Source of the DNA: Lonepinella koalarum
Lineage (GTDB): Bacteria > Pseudomonadota > Gammaproteobacteria > Enterobacterales > Pasteurellaceae
Assembly (NCBI GenBank): GCA_030525745.1
Contig: JAUNED010000001.1
Location: forward strand, 62,001-126,000
Length of the DNA: 64,000 bases
Reading direction: 5' to 3'
The notes beneath the pieces are model-generated. The model saw only the letters and a program-made list of their open reading frames with translations. It was not told the DNA's origin and ran no database searches. Below, piece by piece: positions 48,768 through 59,959 of this stretch. Positions within the stretch are counted from its first letter, which is position 1, and each line of letters starts with the position of its first letter. The position numbers were made by a program, and so were the translations under genes.

Positions 48768-51700
48768 TTACCACGCAAAACCCAAGCCTGCACCCACGGC
48801 AAAATCTGATTTTTGTGATACGGAGGTATTCAGTTTATAAGACACGCGTCCATTATCGCTTAACCCACTAAAACCGACAGCCACTGCTGTAGTGCCTTGT
48901 GTGTGTCCTGTACCCACAGAAATTTGACGTTGCCCCGGTAAGGCCACTTGTGGCAAGCTCGCCATAGCGACAGCATTGGAAACGGAACCTTTGATTTTTT
49001 TCACGTCTTTTTCCACTTTATCAATACGTCCATGGACTGCACCGATTTCACGATCTAATTGGGCTTTATTTACCGCATCCGTTGGGGCGACCCCCTCTGC
49101 CACACCGGTCAAACGACGGGCTTCACCAAGGGCATTGCTGAAATTCACTTCATTACCGCCCAAGTGGTTAGCGACTCCTACAATGCCGCCTGTTGGCGAA
49201 GTCGGGTGATATTTCACAATACCCAATTTGCCGTTATCAACGGCTTTGGCCACCGCATATAACTGGCTACCGTTAATCGCATCGGTACTGGTTTCAGACA
49301 CTAAGCCTGCCGCCACATTTTGAATACGGCGCTCTTCACCTTTGGCACCCACTGTCACCACGCCCACCGCTTGAGCTGCTGCGAATTTATACACATCACC
49401 CAATAATTCCGAGTATTCATATTTGGTTGTGCCTGCAGTTTCAGCGGTACGTTCAACGGTTGCAGCGGATTTATGGCCTAAATTCACGGAATTTTCAGCA
49501 GTTTGAGTAATGTTTGAACCAATGGCTACCGCATTTTTATGGGCAACTACATTGTCCGCCCCAATGCTCACTGCGCCGTCGCCGGAAACCGTTGAGCCTG
49601 AGCCAATGCCCACTGCTTTTTCGCCGGAAACGCCGGCATTATCACCAATGGCAATAGCAGAAACCCCGTTGGCAACGGCATTTTCACCTAAGGCTAATGC
49701 CTTATCTTTCAAGGCTTTTGCCCCTTTGCCGATAGCCACACTGCTGTCACCGATGGCTTGAGAATTAGCCCCAATTGCCACCGCACTTTCACCTGAAGCA
49801 AAGGCATTAGTGCCTTCGGCAACGGCATTATTGCCTTTTGAACCCAACGGCGACGTGGCTAATTGATTATCCAAGCCCAATAAGCTATTGCGTTTGTTAT
49901 CCAAGTCTTGTTGAATTTCCGCCAGTTTTGCACGGGCTTCCTCTAATTTAGCGGTTAAATCGTTTTTCACCCCTTCCGCTGTTTGTTCTTCACCGGTTAA
50001 GGCAAGGGCATTGATTTGGTTTTCTAAATCTGCAATTTCATTTTGCTTGGTTTTAATGGTTTCTTTTTGAGTGTTAATTTCCGCACTTTTTGCGTCAATG
50101 GCTTTGCGGATTTCTTGTAAGGCTAAGCTCTCATTGTTGTATGGCAATAAGGTGGCTTGGGCTTCACGTTCGTATTGTTTCCATAATTCAATGGCTCTGT
50201 TGATTTCTCCTTTAATATCGATATTCCATGTGGTCGGTTCGAATTGGTGGATATAGTATTTTTCATCTTTTTTACTGCCGTAGTAATCAAATTCTGCTAG
50301 ATACTTACGTAATTCAATAACCTGAGCAGCTTTTGCATTGCGTTCGTCTTCAGATAAGCTAGAACTTTCTAACGCACGTAAGTTAGTGGCAAGCTCTTCT
50401 ATTTTGCCCATAAATGGAAGAACTTTCGTGTCCATATAGCTTTTGAACTCGTTTTTATCAAAGATCCAAGCATCATTGTTATTATAATCAATGAGGCTAT
50501 TGTATTTCTTAAAGCCTTCTACAACCTTTTCCATATAGACAAGTTGTTCTATCGTTACTGCCCTCTCTACATCTTTAGTGAAATTAATAATATTCTTGAG
50601 ATCAACTGGATTTACAAACTCTTCACCTAATAGCTGGCGACTGACCGGGGGATAAATGAATTGTAAATTTAAATACCGCTCCTGATTACCGGCAGTACCA
50701 TATCTACTACGGATGTAATCATAAATGTCACCTTTATAATGTTGAGTGGCTTTATAGAATGCTCCATTGGTATCAGAATATAAGTTATTTATTACAAAAC
50801 TGTGTATATTACTTTGAATTTGACTATATTTATCTTTTTCTAGATATCCTCGTTGTTTTCTAAACTCCTCTTTTGCCTTAGACCAAGCTAGACTTGCCTT
50901 ATTATAATCCTCCCGTTCTTTTGAGAATGGGAGGGAATTTCTAGGAAATTCAGGGGCTTTAATAGGGTATTCCTCCTCTATTTCCAGTGGTTTGTTATAG
51001 AGGTAAAAATCTGCTATTGCTTCTGCAGTATAAGGTTTTGAGTTTTTAATATATATGTCTTGCCTCAAACTATATTCGATTTGGTTAATGTTGTTAGAAC
51101 CACTACTGCGTAGAGAATCATGTTGAAGATAAATTCGATCAGTTTCTGTTTTAAGGCGGCTGAAATCATTATTTATTTTCTGAGTGAAAATAGGTTTAAG
51201 GAAAGTAATATTCCCCTGCGCATTTCGATAACCTTCAATCAATTCACGGTATTTATCATCACTAATATTTAACGCACCAAAATCCCGTTCTACACCGTTT
51301 TTTAAATCTGCAGTTAAATCGGCAATCCCTGTTGGAGTATTTAATTTATTCCAATCTAAGGCATTGATGATATTTAAGAAATTACGATAGCTTTCTTTAT
51401 TGCCGTTGGGCAAAAAGGCATTGCTGCCGAAGCTGTTTTCCAATTGGGTTAGGCGGGTGTTTTCTTGATCCAATTCGGCCTGTTTTGCGGTTTTTTGCCC
51501 GTTTAAGGTTGCTTGTTGTGCCTGTTTTTCACGCACACGTTCTAAAATGGTTTCATATTGGGCAATTTGTGAGTTGAGAGTATCTTGCAATTGTTGATTG
51601 GCGGTGCCTTTTTTTTCTTGCTCGGCAATTTGGGTGCGTAACCCCTCAATTTGATTGAGTAAATCACGGAAATTCGCCAGTTCTGCGGCAAATTGTTCCG

Positions 51701-51961
51701 GTTTAATGTTGCCACCGGTGGCAATGGCATTGTTGCCCACGGCTTGTGAACCTGTGCCGGAAGCGAAACTGTCTTTACCCACAGCAATATTATTAGTGCC
51801 GGCGGTGTTACCTACAGGAAGGGAATTGGCATAAGAAAACGGGCTTAAGCCAAGAAGAGCGGAAATTAATGCAACCGCAGAAAGATTTTTGTTGCAGAAA
51901 GGTTTGATTAGGCTAGAATTTTGCTTGCTTGCTTGCTTGCTTGGTATTGGTGATTATTCAT
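48768..51961 (-). CDS. trimeric autotransporter adhesin (YadA family), phase-variable and out of frame as sequenced
   Basis: Translation should start at the ATG at 51961, which has GAGGATAAC in front. Six codons later a CAAG/GCAA tract shifts the frame, giving stop after MNNHQYQASKQASKILA. The main frame runs from inside the tract to 48768 and encodes a signal peptide (LSAVALISALLGLSPFSYA), a short YadA head segment (VGKDSFASGTGSQAVG), a helical, coiled-coil-like stretch, an AT-rich region of about 400 residues, another helical stretch, a long second head (AVAIGANSQAIGDSSVAIGK etc.), neck, short stalk and the C-terminal membrane anchor ending VGAGLGFAW. One extra repeat unit would give 1065 residues. 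Surface adhesin by family; its receptor is unknown. The only in-frame start downstream, GTG at 51782, would lack the signal peptide. Confidence 0.88.
51921..51943 (-). repeat. tetranucleotide tract (CAAG/GCAA, about 5.75 units), phase-variation switch
   Basis: 23 bases of perfect four-base periodicity in the first codons of the adhesin. The start codon at 51961 and the main frame are offset by two bases (179 bases from ATG to the GTG at 51782); one more unit makes 183, a multiple of three, so the gene is then in frame. Loss of two units would also restore it. Confidence 0.9.
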
Positions 51962-52194
51962 AATGTTATCCTCTTTATAAATAAAATAAATGCCGTGCAA
52001 TTATAATGAGTTATTGGCGATAAGTTAAGCGAAATATGAGCTGTTGTGCAAAAAACGGAGAGAAATCTCTTGAGTATCAACAGAGTTGAGTGGTTGTTAG
52101 GACGAGGTTATTTCCCCTTTTCTCTGCAAATTCTTGAGTTTATTTGCCTTAAGGAAAAGGGCGATATTAGCGTTTTCTTCAGAGACCACTGAAT

Positions 52195-53565
52195 TTATTC
52201 TGCTGAGGATTTTATTTCGATGTCAGGAAATTTTTTGATTAATTTCTGCCATTCGATTTTATCAATGACAATTTGCAGTTCAAACTCGCCCTGTTCGTTG
52301 ATTGTTTCTTGGCGAATGCAATGTTGTTGATATAAGGCATGGCGGAGTTTGCCTTGTTGTGGGGAAAGATTGAGATTGAGGCTGATCATCTCATTTTTGA
52401 GGCGTTGGCGGATTGCCTCAAACAACAAATTTAAACCAAGCCCTTTTTGTGCCGACAGATACACGGCGGTGGCTTGATTTTCTTCGTTATATTCAATATG
52501 TGGTTCGATATGTTCGAGCTGATCGATTTTGTTATACACCAATAAGGTTGGGATATTTTCTGCCTTAATTTCGCTGAGTACCTGATTTACCGCTTGGATA
52601 TTTTCCGATTTTCTGTTGTCAGCCACATCAATGATATGCAATAACAAGGCGGCTTCTGTGGTTTCTTGTAAGGTGGATTTGAATGCGCAAACCAAGTCGT
52701 GAGGCAAATCTCGGATAAAACCGACGGTGTCGGCTAAAATGGTTGTGCCGACATCTTGAATGGGTAAACGGCGTAAAGTCGGATCTAATGTGGCGAAAAG
52801 CTGATCCGCTGCATAGACATCAGCTTGGGTTAATTGATTAAACAAGGTAGATTTTCCGGCGTTGGTGTAACCTACCAATGAAATAGTGGGAATATCAGCT
52901 TTTTGTCTGGTTTGGCGGTTTTGATTGCGTTGTTTTTCCACTTTTTCCAGCTTATTTTGCAACTGTGCCAAGCGGACTTTAATTAATCGGCGGTCAGTTT
53001 CAAGTTGTGTTTCACCCGGCCCACGCAAGCCCACAACGCCTTTTTGTTGGTCTAATCCTGTCTTGCGGCGGATTAATCGGGTGGATAAGTGGCGTAACTG
53101 AGCTAATTCAACTTGGAGTTTCCCTTCGTGTGATCTGGCTCGTTGCGCAAAAATATCTAAAATTAAGGCGGTGCGGTCAATAACCCGACAATCACAGAGG
53201 CTTTCTAAATTGCGTGTTTGTGCCGGTGTGAGTTGATGATTGACTAAAATCACATTGGCATTGTGTTGTTTAACTGCGTTGGCGATTTCTTCGGCTTTGC
53301 CTTGCCCGACAAAATATTTTGCCTGTGGGGTGGAACGAGAAGTGGTGATCAGCTCGGCGACAGCAACGTTCGCCGACTCCGTCAGTTGTAAAAATTCTTC
53401 CAGATCTTCGGTATTTTTAGTTGGCGAAAAGAATACATGCACCACAACAGCATTATCTCGATAGATGTCGGGAATGTGGTTTTCTGGTGGGGAAAAGGTA
53501 GAAAGTGCGGCTGAAACAGCTGAATTTTCCACCGCACTTTGTGGCGATTTTACGATGTCAGCCAA
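52195..53565 (-). CDS. hflX: GTPase HflX
   Basis: 456 residues; ribosome-associated GTPase that splits stalled ribosomes after heat or stress. N-terminal HflX domain ([20 protein letters not shown] onwards) with the glycine-rich [15 protein letters not shown] (about 179-193), then the G domain: G1 [14 protein letters not shown] (about 233-246), G3 DTVGF, G4 NKID. It lies three bases after hfq in the conserved cluster. Two uptake-like cores lie near the N-terminal end. Confidence 0.95.
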   Translation of the reverse strand: MADIVKSPQSAVENSAVSAALSTFSPPENHIPDIYRDNAVVVHVFFSPTKNTEDLEEFLQLTESANVAVAELITTSRSTPQAKYFVGQGKAEEIANAVKQHNANVILVNHQLTPAQTRNLESLCDCRVIDRTALILDIFAQRARSHEGKLQVELAQLRHLSTRLIRRKTGLDQQKGVVGLRGPGETQLETDRRLIKVRLAQLQNKLEKVEKQRNQNRQTRQKADIPTISLVGYTNAGKSTLFNQLTQADVYAADQLFATLDPTLRRLPIQDVGTTILADTVGFIRDLPHDLVCAFKSTLQETTEAALLLHIIDVADNRKSENIQAVNQVLSEIKAENIPTLLVYNKIDQLEHIEPHIEYNEENQATAVYLSAQKGLGLNLLFEAIRQRLKNEMISLNLNLSPQQGKLRHALYQQHCIRQETINEQGEFELQIVIDKIEWQKLIKKFPDIEIKSSAE

Positions 53566-53568
53566 GAA

Positions 53569-53844
53569 TTATTCCGCTTGGTTTTCTGTGGTCTCGCTAG
53601 GCTGAGACGGGTGTTGTTGATTGTGATTATTATGGTGAGACACTGCTCGTGCCGGCACAACGGTAGAAATAGCATGTTTATACACCATTTGATTTACTGT
53701 GTTTCTGAGTAAAATAACAAATTGGTCGAAGGATTCGATTTGACCTTGTAATTTAATCCCATTGACTAAATAAATAGAGACCGGAATGCGCTCACGACGA
53801 AGTGCATTTAAATAAGGATCTTGTAATGATTGTCCTTTTGCCAT
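53569..53844 (-). CDS. hfq: RNA chaperone Hfq
   Basis: 91 residues from [19 protein letters not shown]; the frame upstream is not part of the family. Hexameric Sm-like protein that pairs small RNAs with mRNAs. The Sm1 region includes [19 protein letters not shown] and Sm2 is [12 protein letters not shown]. The C-terminal tail is short and His/Asn/Gln-rich. It sits between miaA and hflX, as in most gamma-proteobacteria, with AAGGAAAATAAA before the ATG. Confidence 0.96.
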   Translation of the reverse strand: MAKGQSLQDPYLNALRRERIPVSIYLVNGIKLQGQIESFDQFVILLRNTVNQMVYKHAISTVVPARAVSHHNNHNQQHPSQPSETTENQAE

Positions 53845-53895
53845 TTTATTTTCCTTCTTATTGTTGTTAATGGTCGCTGTGCAATATAACAATTT

Positions 53896-54837
53896 TTAGC
53901 GTTTTTGCATAGCCATATCAAAAACTTGTTTTACCTTTTTAATATTGCTTTCCATATTCAGGCTGTCTAGCCATTGGGGTTCCGTTTTCCAGCCCCGTAG
54001 CCAAGTGAGTTGGCGTTTCGCCAGTTGGCGTGTCGCACAAATGCCACGATAGACCGCTTCCTCTAAAGGATAATCCCCTTGTAAGTGTTCCCACATTTGG
54101 CGATAGCCCACGCAACGAATAGAGGGCAGATTTAAATGTAAATCGGGGCGGGCGTAGAGTGCTTTGACTTCCTCTAAAAAGCCTTGTGCCATCATTTTTT
54201 GAAATCGCAGCTCAATACGTTGATGTAAAATGTGGCGATCTTCAGGAGCAATGGCAAATTGTAAAATGTGATAGGGCAGAGGCTCACCTTTTTGTGCCGT
54301 GAGTTCGGTGAGTGTTTTGCCGGTTAAATAAAAGACTTCTAAGGCTCGCCCGATCCGTTGGCTGTCATTGGGATTAATTCGCTGAGCCGAAACGGGATCC
54401 ACTTTCGCTAATTCTTGATGTAGTACTCTCCAACCCTGCATTTCTGCTTTCTGTTCAATTTCAGACCGCACTTTTTCATCGGCATTGGGCAGAGGTGAAA
54501 GCCCTTCTAATAAGGCTTTGTAATATAACATTGTGCCACCGACCAACAAGGGGATTTTGCCTTGGGCGGTAATTTCCGCCATTTCTCTTAAGGCATCATC
54601 ACGGAAATTCATTGCTGAATAGCTTTCCGCCGGATCTAAAATATCAATTAAACGATGGGGGGCAAGTGCCAATTCTGCTGCATTGGGCTTTGCTGTGCCA
54701 ATATCCATGCCTTTATAAATTAAGGCACTATCAACGCTGATGACTTCTACGGGCAGGGTTTGGCGAAGCCGGATAGCTAAGTCGGTTTTACCCGAGGCTG
54801 TCGGGCCCATTAAAAATATGGCAGCGGGTTTTGTCAT
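53896..54837 (-). CDS. miaA: tRNA dimethylallyltransferase
   Basis: 313 residues; transfers a dimethylallyl group to A37 of tRNAs reading UNN codons, the substrate of MiaB. P-loop [14 protein letters not shown] (about 11-24), [17 protein letters not shown] (about 35-51), and the tRNA-binding [12 protein letters not shown] (about 240-251). It overlaps the end of mutL by four bases. An uptake signal is inside. Confidence 0.96.
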   Translation of the reverse strand: MTKPAAIFLMGPTASGKTDLAIRLRQTLPVEVISVDSALIYKGMDIGTAKPNAAELALAPHRLIDILDPAESYSAMNFRDDALREMAEITAQGKIPLLVGGTMLYYKALLEGLSPLPNADEKVRSEIEQKAEMQGWRVLHQELAKVDPVSAQRINPNDSQRIGRALEVFYLTGKTLTELTAQKGEPLPYHILQFAIAPEDRHILHQRIELRFQKMMAQGFLEEVKALYARPDLHLNLPSIRCVGYRQMWEHLQGDYPLEEAVYRGICATRQLAKRQLTWLRGWKTEPQWLDSLNMESNIKKVKQVFDMAMQKR

Positions 54838-56684
54838 TGTGCCTCCGACAAAAAACGCATTAAATTCACTTCAATCCATAAATCGGCCAACTGAATTTGC
54901 TGTTGTTTGCTCAATAACTGCTCGGTTTCTTGCAATAAATTCACTGCACCTGCCAGCGTTATAATGTCGGTATAGGTGAGTTGTTCACAAAGTGCGGTAG
55001 CAAAATCGGCCGTTTTATCAAAGGATTGGTTTAATAAGGTGATAACCAAATGCTGTAAGTTTTGTTGGCGTAAGATCTGTGGTACGGCATTGAGTGTCAA
55101 ACGTTGTTGCGTGCTATTTTCCACAAAGTCAAAACCACATTCGGCAAAAAAGGTTTTTTGGATTTGCCACATTGCCTGTTGTTCGGCATTGAAACGGAAA
55201 ACCAGAGGAATAAGTAAGGGAACACTATGTTGTGGATTTAACTGCAATTTGCACCGCACTTTTTGCAAGGCTGTGAGTGGTAGTAAATAAAAAGCGTCCT
55301 CTTGTTGCAATAATAACGCCTGATTTTTGACTAAGGCTAAGGCACGCAACATAGCGCTTGGCGTGCTTTCTTGTGTCGCAATTATCTCGGTTTTTTCGCC
55401 ATTTTCAATGGATTGTGTTGAAACGGCCGGACGGATTAATTCACCGTAAAGTCGTTGTTCGGTTTTACTGACTTTTGCAGGTTCAATATGGCTTGAAAAC
55501 TTTGGTGTAAAATCCTGTTTTTCGCTTTCCTTCGAGAGAGACGCAAACCTGTTTTGTCCGGCTGCGGAACGGTTTGGCTTAGGCTGTGCTGAGTAGTTTG
55601 TCGTTGGGTTATAGCCCGGTTGCGGTTCGTGGATTTGGGTCTCCTCAGTTTCTTGAGCCAAGTCGGTATCGGCAAAATTTAATTGATCCGCATTGCATAG
55701 TGCATGGTTTACGCCTTGAAAAATAAAATCATGGATTAAACGGGCTTGTTGGAAACGCACTTCATGTTTGGTCGGGTGTACATTCACATCTACTTCATTA
55801 GGATTGAGATCGAGAAATAATACAAAGGCCGGATATTGTTCCGTGCCTAAAAATTCAGCATAGGCTTGGCGAATAGCATGAGTGATAACTTTATCTCTCA
55901 CCATTCTGCCATTGATATAACAATAACTCAGATCATTTTGTGAGCGACTGAAGTTTGGAGTGGCTACCCAACCGGATAAATGTAAGTCATCATGTTTCCA
56001 GTCAATATGTAGGGCGTGTCGGATAAAATCCTCGCCACAAATTGCCGCAATTCGTTTCAATACTTGTGATTTTTCTACCGCACTTTTGTATTGGCGAACG
56101 GTTTTATCGTTGTGGGTCAGGGTAAAAGCTATTTGTGGTTTGGCAAGGGCAATACGGCGAATGACCTCATCTATATGGGCAAATTCGGTTTTGTCCGTAC
56201 GCAAAAATTTACGGCGTGCCGGTGTGTTAAAAAATAAATTGGCCACTTCCACAGTTGTGCCGACAGGGTGTGAGGCAGGTTTTATGATGCTTTCCTGTTC
56301 TCTGCCTTGAGTAAACACTTGCCAAGCCTCTGTTTGTTCTGCGGTACGGGAGGTTAGGGTTAAACGGGAAACCGAACTGATACTGGCCAATGCTTCGCCA
56401 CGAAAACCCAAACTTAAAATCGCTTCTAAATCTTCAATGCTACTGATTTTGCTGGTGGCGTGGCGAGCCAAAGCAAGGCTGAGCTCTTCTTTGGGAATGC
56501 CTAAACCGTTATCGCGAATACGGATTAAGGTTGCACCACCGTTTTCAATATCAATTTGAATACGGGTTGCACCTGCGTCTAAACTGTTTTCGACCAATTC
56601 TTTGACGACTGAAGCAGGACGTTCTACCACTTCGCCGGCAGCGATTTGGTTGGCAAGCTGAGGCGGTAATATTTGAATGGGCAT
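54834..56684 (-). CDS. mutL: DNA mismatch repair protein MutL
   Basis: 616 residues. GHKL ATPase domain: [16 protein letters not shown] (about 28-43), [11 protein letters not shown] and [18 protein letters not shown] (about 90-107). A Gln/Pro-rich linker (about 345-430) leads to the C-terminal dimerisation domain, which lacks the DQHAAHERI-type endonuclease motif, as expected in a dam/MutH organism. Several uptake signals lie in it. Mismatch repair state affects stability of the repeat tract at 51921 only indirectly. Confidence 0.95.
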   Translation of the reverse strand: MPIQILPPQLANQIAAGEVVERPASVVKELVENSLDAGATRIQIDIENGGATLIRIRDNGLGIPKEELSLALARHATSKISSIEDLEAILSLGFRGEALASISSVSRLTLTSRTAEQTEAWQVFTQGREQESIIKPASHPVGTTVEVANLFFNTPARRKFLRTDKTEFAHIDEVIRRIALAKPQIAFTLTHNDKTVRQYKSAVEKSQVLKRIAAICGEDFIRHALHIDWKHDDLHLSGWVATPNFSRSQNDLSYCYINGRMVRDKVITHAIRQAYAEFLGTEQYPAFVLFLDLNPNEVDVNVHPTKHEVRFQQARLIHDFIFQGVNHALCNADQLNFADTDLAQETEETQIHEPQPGYNPTTNYSAQPKPNRSAAGQNRFASLSKESEKQDFTPKFSSHIEPAKVSKTEQRLYGELIRPAVSTQSIENGEKTEIIATQESTPSAMLRALALVKNQALLLQQEDAFYLLPLTALQKVRCKLQLNPQHSVPLLIPLVFRFNAEQQAMWQIQKTFFAECGFDFVENSTQQRLTLNAVPQILRQQNLQHLVITLLNQSFDKTADFATALCEQLTYTDIITLAGAVNLLQETEQLLSKQQQIQLADLWIEVNLMRFLSEAQ

Positions 56685-56686
56685 AG

Positions 56687-58468
56687 CTATTCCTTCAGTT
56701 TAATTTTTTGACCGGCATTCACTTTACCGTCTTTAATCTGTGGGTTTAGTTTCAATAAAGTATTTAGTGGCACATTATATTGGCGAGAAACCGCATACAG
56801 CGTTTGGTTTTTTTCCATTATATGTTGTTTCGGTAACTCGATTTTATTCTCTGTTTTTTTCCCGTTGTCTTTTTTATTTTTTCCTTCTGAGACCGGCTTT
56901 TCATTGCCTTTCGGTGATGTCGCGGATTTGTCGGCATTGTCCGATTTTTGATTATTTTTCACCGCACTTTTGCCGTTATCGGGAATAGTGAGTTTTTGTC
57001 CGATAAACAATTCCCGTTTTTTCAGCTTGTTTAGTGTCACAATGTCATCGGCTTTCACTTGATATTGTTTGGCGATTTTATCCAAACGGTCTCCTGATTT
57101 GACCTCATGCACTATGCCGCCGGCTTTTAACTCGGTTTTTTGTTGTTCGGCTTGTGTGGCATTTGTGGATTTTTCCTGATTGTCCGATTTTTGGTTATTT
57201 TTCACCGCACTTTTGCCGTTATCGGGAATAGCGAGTTTTTGCCCGATAAACAATTCCCGTTTTTTCAGCTTGTTTAGTGTCACAATGTCATCGGCTTTCA
57301 CTTGATATTGTTTGGCGATTTTATCCAAACGGTCTCCTGATTTGACCTCATGCACTATGCCGCCGGCTTTTAACTCGGTTTTTTGTTGTTCGGCTTGTGT
57401 GGCATTTGTGGATTTTTCCTGATTGTCCGATTTTTGGTTATTTTTCACCGCACTTTTGCCGTTATCGGGAATAGCGAGTTTTTGCCCGATAAACAATTCC
57501 CGTTTTTTCAGCTTGTTTAGTGTCACAATGTCATCGGCTTTCACTTGATATTGTTTGGCGATTTTATCCAAACGGTCTCCTGATTTGACCTCATGCACTA
57601 TGCCACCGGCTTTTAACTCGGTTTTTGTCGCTTCATTTTTGATAGTATCTGTTTTTACCGGCTCAATTGGGGCAATCTGATCTAATTTTTCCACTTTATT
57701 GCTTGGTGTGTTCGGGCTGCCACTGCGTTTACGGTAATCTAATAATCCTTGGTAAATCATATAAGCCACTCGTTTGCGATAGGTGAGTGTATTGAGCTTG
57801 GCTTCTTCTTCTGCATTGGATAAAAAGCCGGTTTCCACCAATACAGAGGGAATGTCCGGTGAACGTAATACGCCCAGACTGGCGTGTTGTGGTCGGCTAC
57901 GGCTAAGAGAGGTAATTTTGGCAAAATTATTTAAAATGGCATTACCTAATTCATAACCCACCCGTTGGCTATGTCCGAATTGCAAATCCAGTACAGTTTG
58001 ATTGAGATAGAGTTCTTTACTGTGGGATAACACTTCCCCTGCGCCGCCTAATAATTCGGCTCGTTTTTCATCAGCTTCCAACCATTGCCCCATTTCATCA
58101 TTCGCCCGGCGATTGGAAAGCACCCAAACCGATGCGCCTCGCAAGCTGTTGCCTTCAGAAGAGTCAGCGTGAATAGAAATTAAATAATTAGCATTATGAC
58201 GACGGGCGATGCCTGAGCGATCCGGTACAGAAATATAATAGTCACCGTTACGGGTTAATACTCCACGGAAATTGGGATCTTTGTCCAACAAGGCTTTCAG
58301 TTCACGGGCAATAGACAGAGTGACATTTTTTTCGTAGATACCTAAATTTCGACCTATCGCACCGGGGTCTTTGCCACCATGACCGGGGTCAATAGCAATG
58401 GTCCAAACTTCTGCAAAAACAGAAGAAGAAAAAAGTGCGGTGAAAATAAATAATAAAATTCGTTTCAT
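56687..58468 (-). CDS. amiB: N-acetylmuramoyl-L-alanine amidase AmiB with four LysM-type repeats
   Basis: 593 residues from the ATG at 58468; signal peptide to about residue 20 (SSSVFA). The zinc amidase domain (about 22-250) has [13 protein letters not shown], a Glu, and HADSSE. Then come three near-identical 81-residue blocks each with a LysM motif ([20 protein letters not shown]) and a fourth, divergent LysM at the C-terminus ([19 protein letters not shown]). It cleaves septal peptidoglycan for daughter separation. The start is 13 bases after the tsaE stop. Extra LysM copies presumably strengthen wall binding. E. coli AmiB has one LysM. Confidence 0.94.
   Translation of the reverse strand: MKRILLFIFTALFSSSVFAEVWTIAIDPGHGGKDPGAIGRNLGIYEKNVTLSIARELKALLDKDPNFRGVLTRNGDYYISVPDRSGIARRHNANYLISIHADSSEGNSLRGASVWVLSNRRANDEMGQWLEADEKRAELLGGAGEVLSHSKELYLNQTVLDLQFGHSQRVGYELGNAILNNFAKITSLSRSRPQHASLGVLRSPDIPSVLVETGFLSNAEEEAKLNTLTYRKRVAYMIYQGLLDYRKRSGSPNTPSNKVEKLDQIAPIEPVKTDTIKNEATKTELKAGGIVHEVKSGDRLDKIAKQYQVKADDIVTLNKLKKRELFIGQKLAIPDNGKSAVKNNQKSDNQEKSTNATQAEQQKTELKAGGIVHEVKSGDRLDKIAKQYQVKADDIVTLNKLKKRELFIGQKLAIPDNGKSAVKNNQKSDNQEKSTNATQAEQQKTELKAGGIVHEVKSGDRLDKIAKQYQVKADDIVTLNKLKKRELFIGQKLTIPDNGKSAVKNNQKSDNADKSATSPKGNEKPVSEGKNKKDNGKKTENKIELPKQHIMEKNQTLYAVSRQYNVPLNTLLKLNPQIKDGKVNAGQKIKLKE
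56940..57625 (-). repeat. three tandem 243-bp repeats inside amiB
   Basis: The uptake-signal core recurs at 56961, 57204 and 57447, exactly 243 bases apart, and the surrounding sequence is almost identical between copies. Each unit encodes one LysM plus a Lys/Gln/Asn-rich spacer ([15 protein letters not shown]). In-frame, so copy number can change without breaking the protein. Confidence 0.93.
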
Positions 58469-58481
58469 TCTATCTTTATAG

Positions 58482-58964
58482 TTAAAGTAATTCGATGAGT
58501 TGTTTACCCTGTGCCGTTGTGCCAATTAATTCGATTTGGCGTGCGTTATCTACATAAGCAATATTGATCTGCAAATCGGCTTGTTCTAATAATCCTTTTC
58601 CTTTTTCTGCCCATTCGATTAAACATACCGCATTGAGGCTGAAATAATCACGAATGCCCATAAATTCCAGTTCTTCAGGATCGCTTAAGCGGTATAAATC
58701 AAAGTGATAAATTTGTTTTTCAGGTAAATGATATTCTTCCACTAGGGTATAAGTCGGGCTTTTTACCTTGCCTTGATGTCCGAATGCCTGAATAATGCCA
58801 CGGCTTAGAGTCGTTTTACCGGCTCCAAGTTCACCGTTTAAATAGAATACAACGGCTTTGTTTGTGGAAAGTTGGCGAATGGCTTGCACCAATTTGTGAC
58901 CAAAATCGAGCATCGCATTTTCATCGGCGATAAATTGAGAATAAGGCATTTTCTTTATTTTCAT
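58482..58964 (-). CDS. tsaE: tRNA threonylcarbamoyladenosine ATPase TsaE
   Basis: 160 residues (155 if started at the ATG at 58949, which has the better AAAGAAA context). P-loop ATPase of the complex that makes t6A37 in tRNAs: [19 protein letters not shown] (about 46-64), [12 protein letters not shown] (about 68-79) and the Walker-B-like FDLYRL. First gene of tsaE-amiB-mutL-miaA-hfq-hflX. Confidence 0.95.
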   Translation of the reverse strand: MKIKKMPYSQFIADENAMLDFGHKLVQAIRQLSTNKAVVFYLNGELGAGKTTLSRGIIQAFGHQGKVKSPTYTLVEEYHLPEKQIYHFDLYRLSDPEELEFMGIRDYFSLNAVCLIEWAEKGKGLLEQADLQINIAYVDNARQIELIGTTAQGKQLIELL

Positions 58965-59038
58965 CTGTAAAAAACGGCAGGAAATTCTACCGCACTTTGT
59001 ACTTTTTAGATAGGTTGTTGAGCCGTTTTACTTAAGAA

Positions 59039-59063
59039 AAAAGGACGCTTTATAGCGTCCTTT
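59039..59063 (-). terminator. terminator of tRNA-Gly
   Basis: AAAGGACGCT and AGCGTCCTTT on a four-base loop; read leftwards it is followed by a run of T. It lies 8 bases beyond the tRNA 3' end. Confidence 0.85.
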
Positions 59064-59070
59064 AAGAATT

Positions 59071-59146
<76 letters not shown>

Positions 59147-59182
59147 AGAGGTCTTTCTGAATAACCTCAGAAAACGAGGCTT

Positions 59183-59210
59183 ATTATACGAAGATTTTTA
59201 TCCCAAGCAA
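59183..59210 (-). promoter_or_regulatory. promoter of tRNA-Gly
   Basis: On the minus strand TTGCTT (59205-59210), a 16-base spacer and TATAAT (59183-59188), about 37 bases before the tRNA. The -35 box lies in one arm of a GCAA-type inverted repeat (59204-59242). Confidence 0.7.
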
Positions 59211-59242
59211 GCAAAAATTTGTCAAAAATTATTGCTTGCTTG
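59204..59242. repeat. 11-bp inverted repeat CAAGCAAGCAA ... TTGCTTGCTTG between tRNA-Gly and orn
   Basis: Perfect 11-base arms separated by 17 AT-rich bases that can pair further (AAAATTT/AAAATTAT partly). It lies four bases after the orn stop, so it could end the orn transcript or sit in it, and its far arm provides the -35 box of the tRNA promoter. Confidence 0.7.
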
Positions 59243-59246
59243 AATT

Positions 59247-59795
59247 TTAGTCTAATTTAATGAAATGCTCACGGTAATAAGCCAATTCTTTAATACTTTC
59301 CCGAATATCGTCTAAAGCTAAGTGAGAGTTGGTTTTGGTAAATCCGTCCAATAATTCCGGTTTCCAACGGCGAGCCAGCTCTTTTAAGGTGCTGACATCT
59401 AAATGGCGATAGTGGAAATAATCCGCTAAATCCGGCATATAGTTAAATAAAAAACGCTTATCTTGCGCCACACTGTTGCCACAAATCGGCGAAGCGCCTT
59501 TAGGTACCCATTTTTTCAAAAAATCCAAGGTTTGTAATTCGGCGGCACGTTCCGTTAATTTACTGGCTTTAACACGCTCGATTAAACCGTTTTCATTGTG
59601 GGTTTTTTGACACCAATCACTCATTTTGCTTAATAATTCATCGGATTGATGCACCGCCAATACAGGTCCTTCCGCTAAAATAGTTAAATTTTTATCTGTC
59701 ACAATGGTGGCAATTTCAATAATACGTTCTTTTTCAGGATCCAATCCTGTCATTTCTAAATCAATCCAAATCAGATTTTCTTTATCTTGAGCCAT
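59247..59795 (-). CDS. orn: oligoribonuclease
   Basis: 182 residues; degrades short RNA oligomers, an essential last step of RNA decay. DEDDh exonuclease: [19 protein letters not shown] (about 9-27) with the first Asp and Glu, [17 protein letters not shown] near 108, and the last motif [18 protein letters not shown] (about 158-175). Single gene, divergent from ndh. Confidence 0.96.
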   Translation of the reverse strand: MAQDKENLIWIDLEMTGLDPEKERIIEIATIVTDKNLTILAEGPVLAVHQSDELLSKMSDWCQKTHNENGLIERVKASKLTERAAELQTLDFLKKWVPKGASPICGNSVAQDKRFLFNYMPDLADYFHYRHLDVSTLKELARRWKPELLDGFTKTNSHLALDDIRESIKELAYYREHFIKLD

Positions 59796-59959
59796 ATTTT
59801 CAGTATCCTATGTGAAATTTTTCTCGTATTTTAGCGAAAAACTCGCTGAAATACGACCGCACTTTTGGTTTGTTTCCGATTTCATGAATATTCAATTTAC
59901 CAATTTGCATATTTTCTCTATACTGCTAAGCAGTTTAGTTTAAATTTTGGAACTTCATT

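Noticed and set aside
48768..51782. Taking the GTG at 51782 as the real start of the adhesin
   Set aside because: It would remove the signal peptide that is encoded just upstream in the same frame, and it has no ribosome site; the ATG at 51961 has a good one and the tetranucleotide tract explains the frame difference.
56940..57625. CRISPR-like regular repeats
   Set aside because: The 243-base period is coding, in frame, and encodes LysM domains; there are no short repeats with unique spacers.
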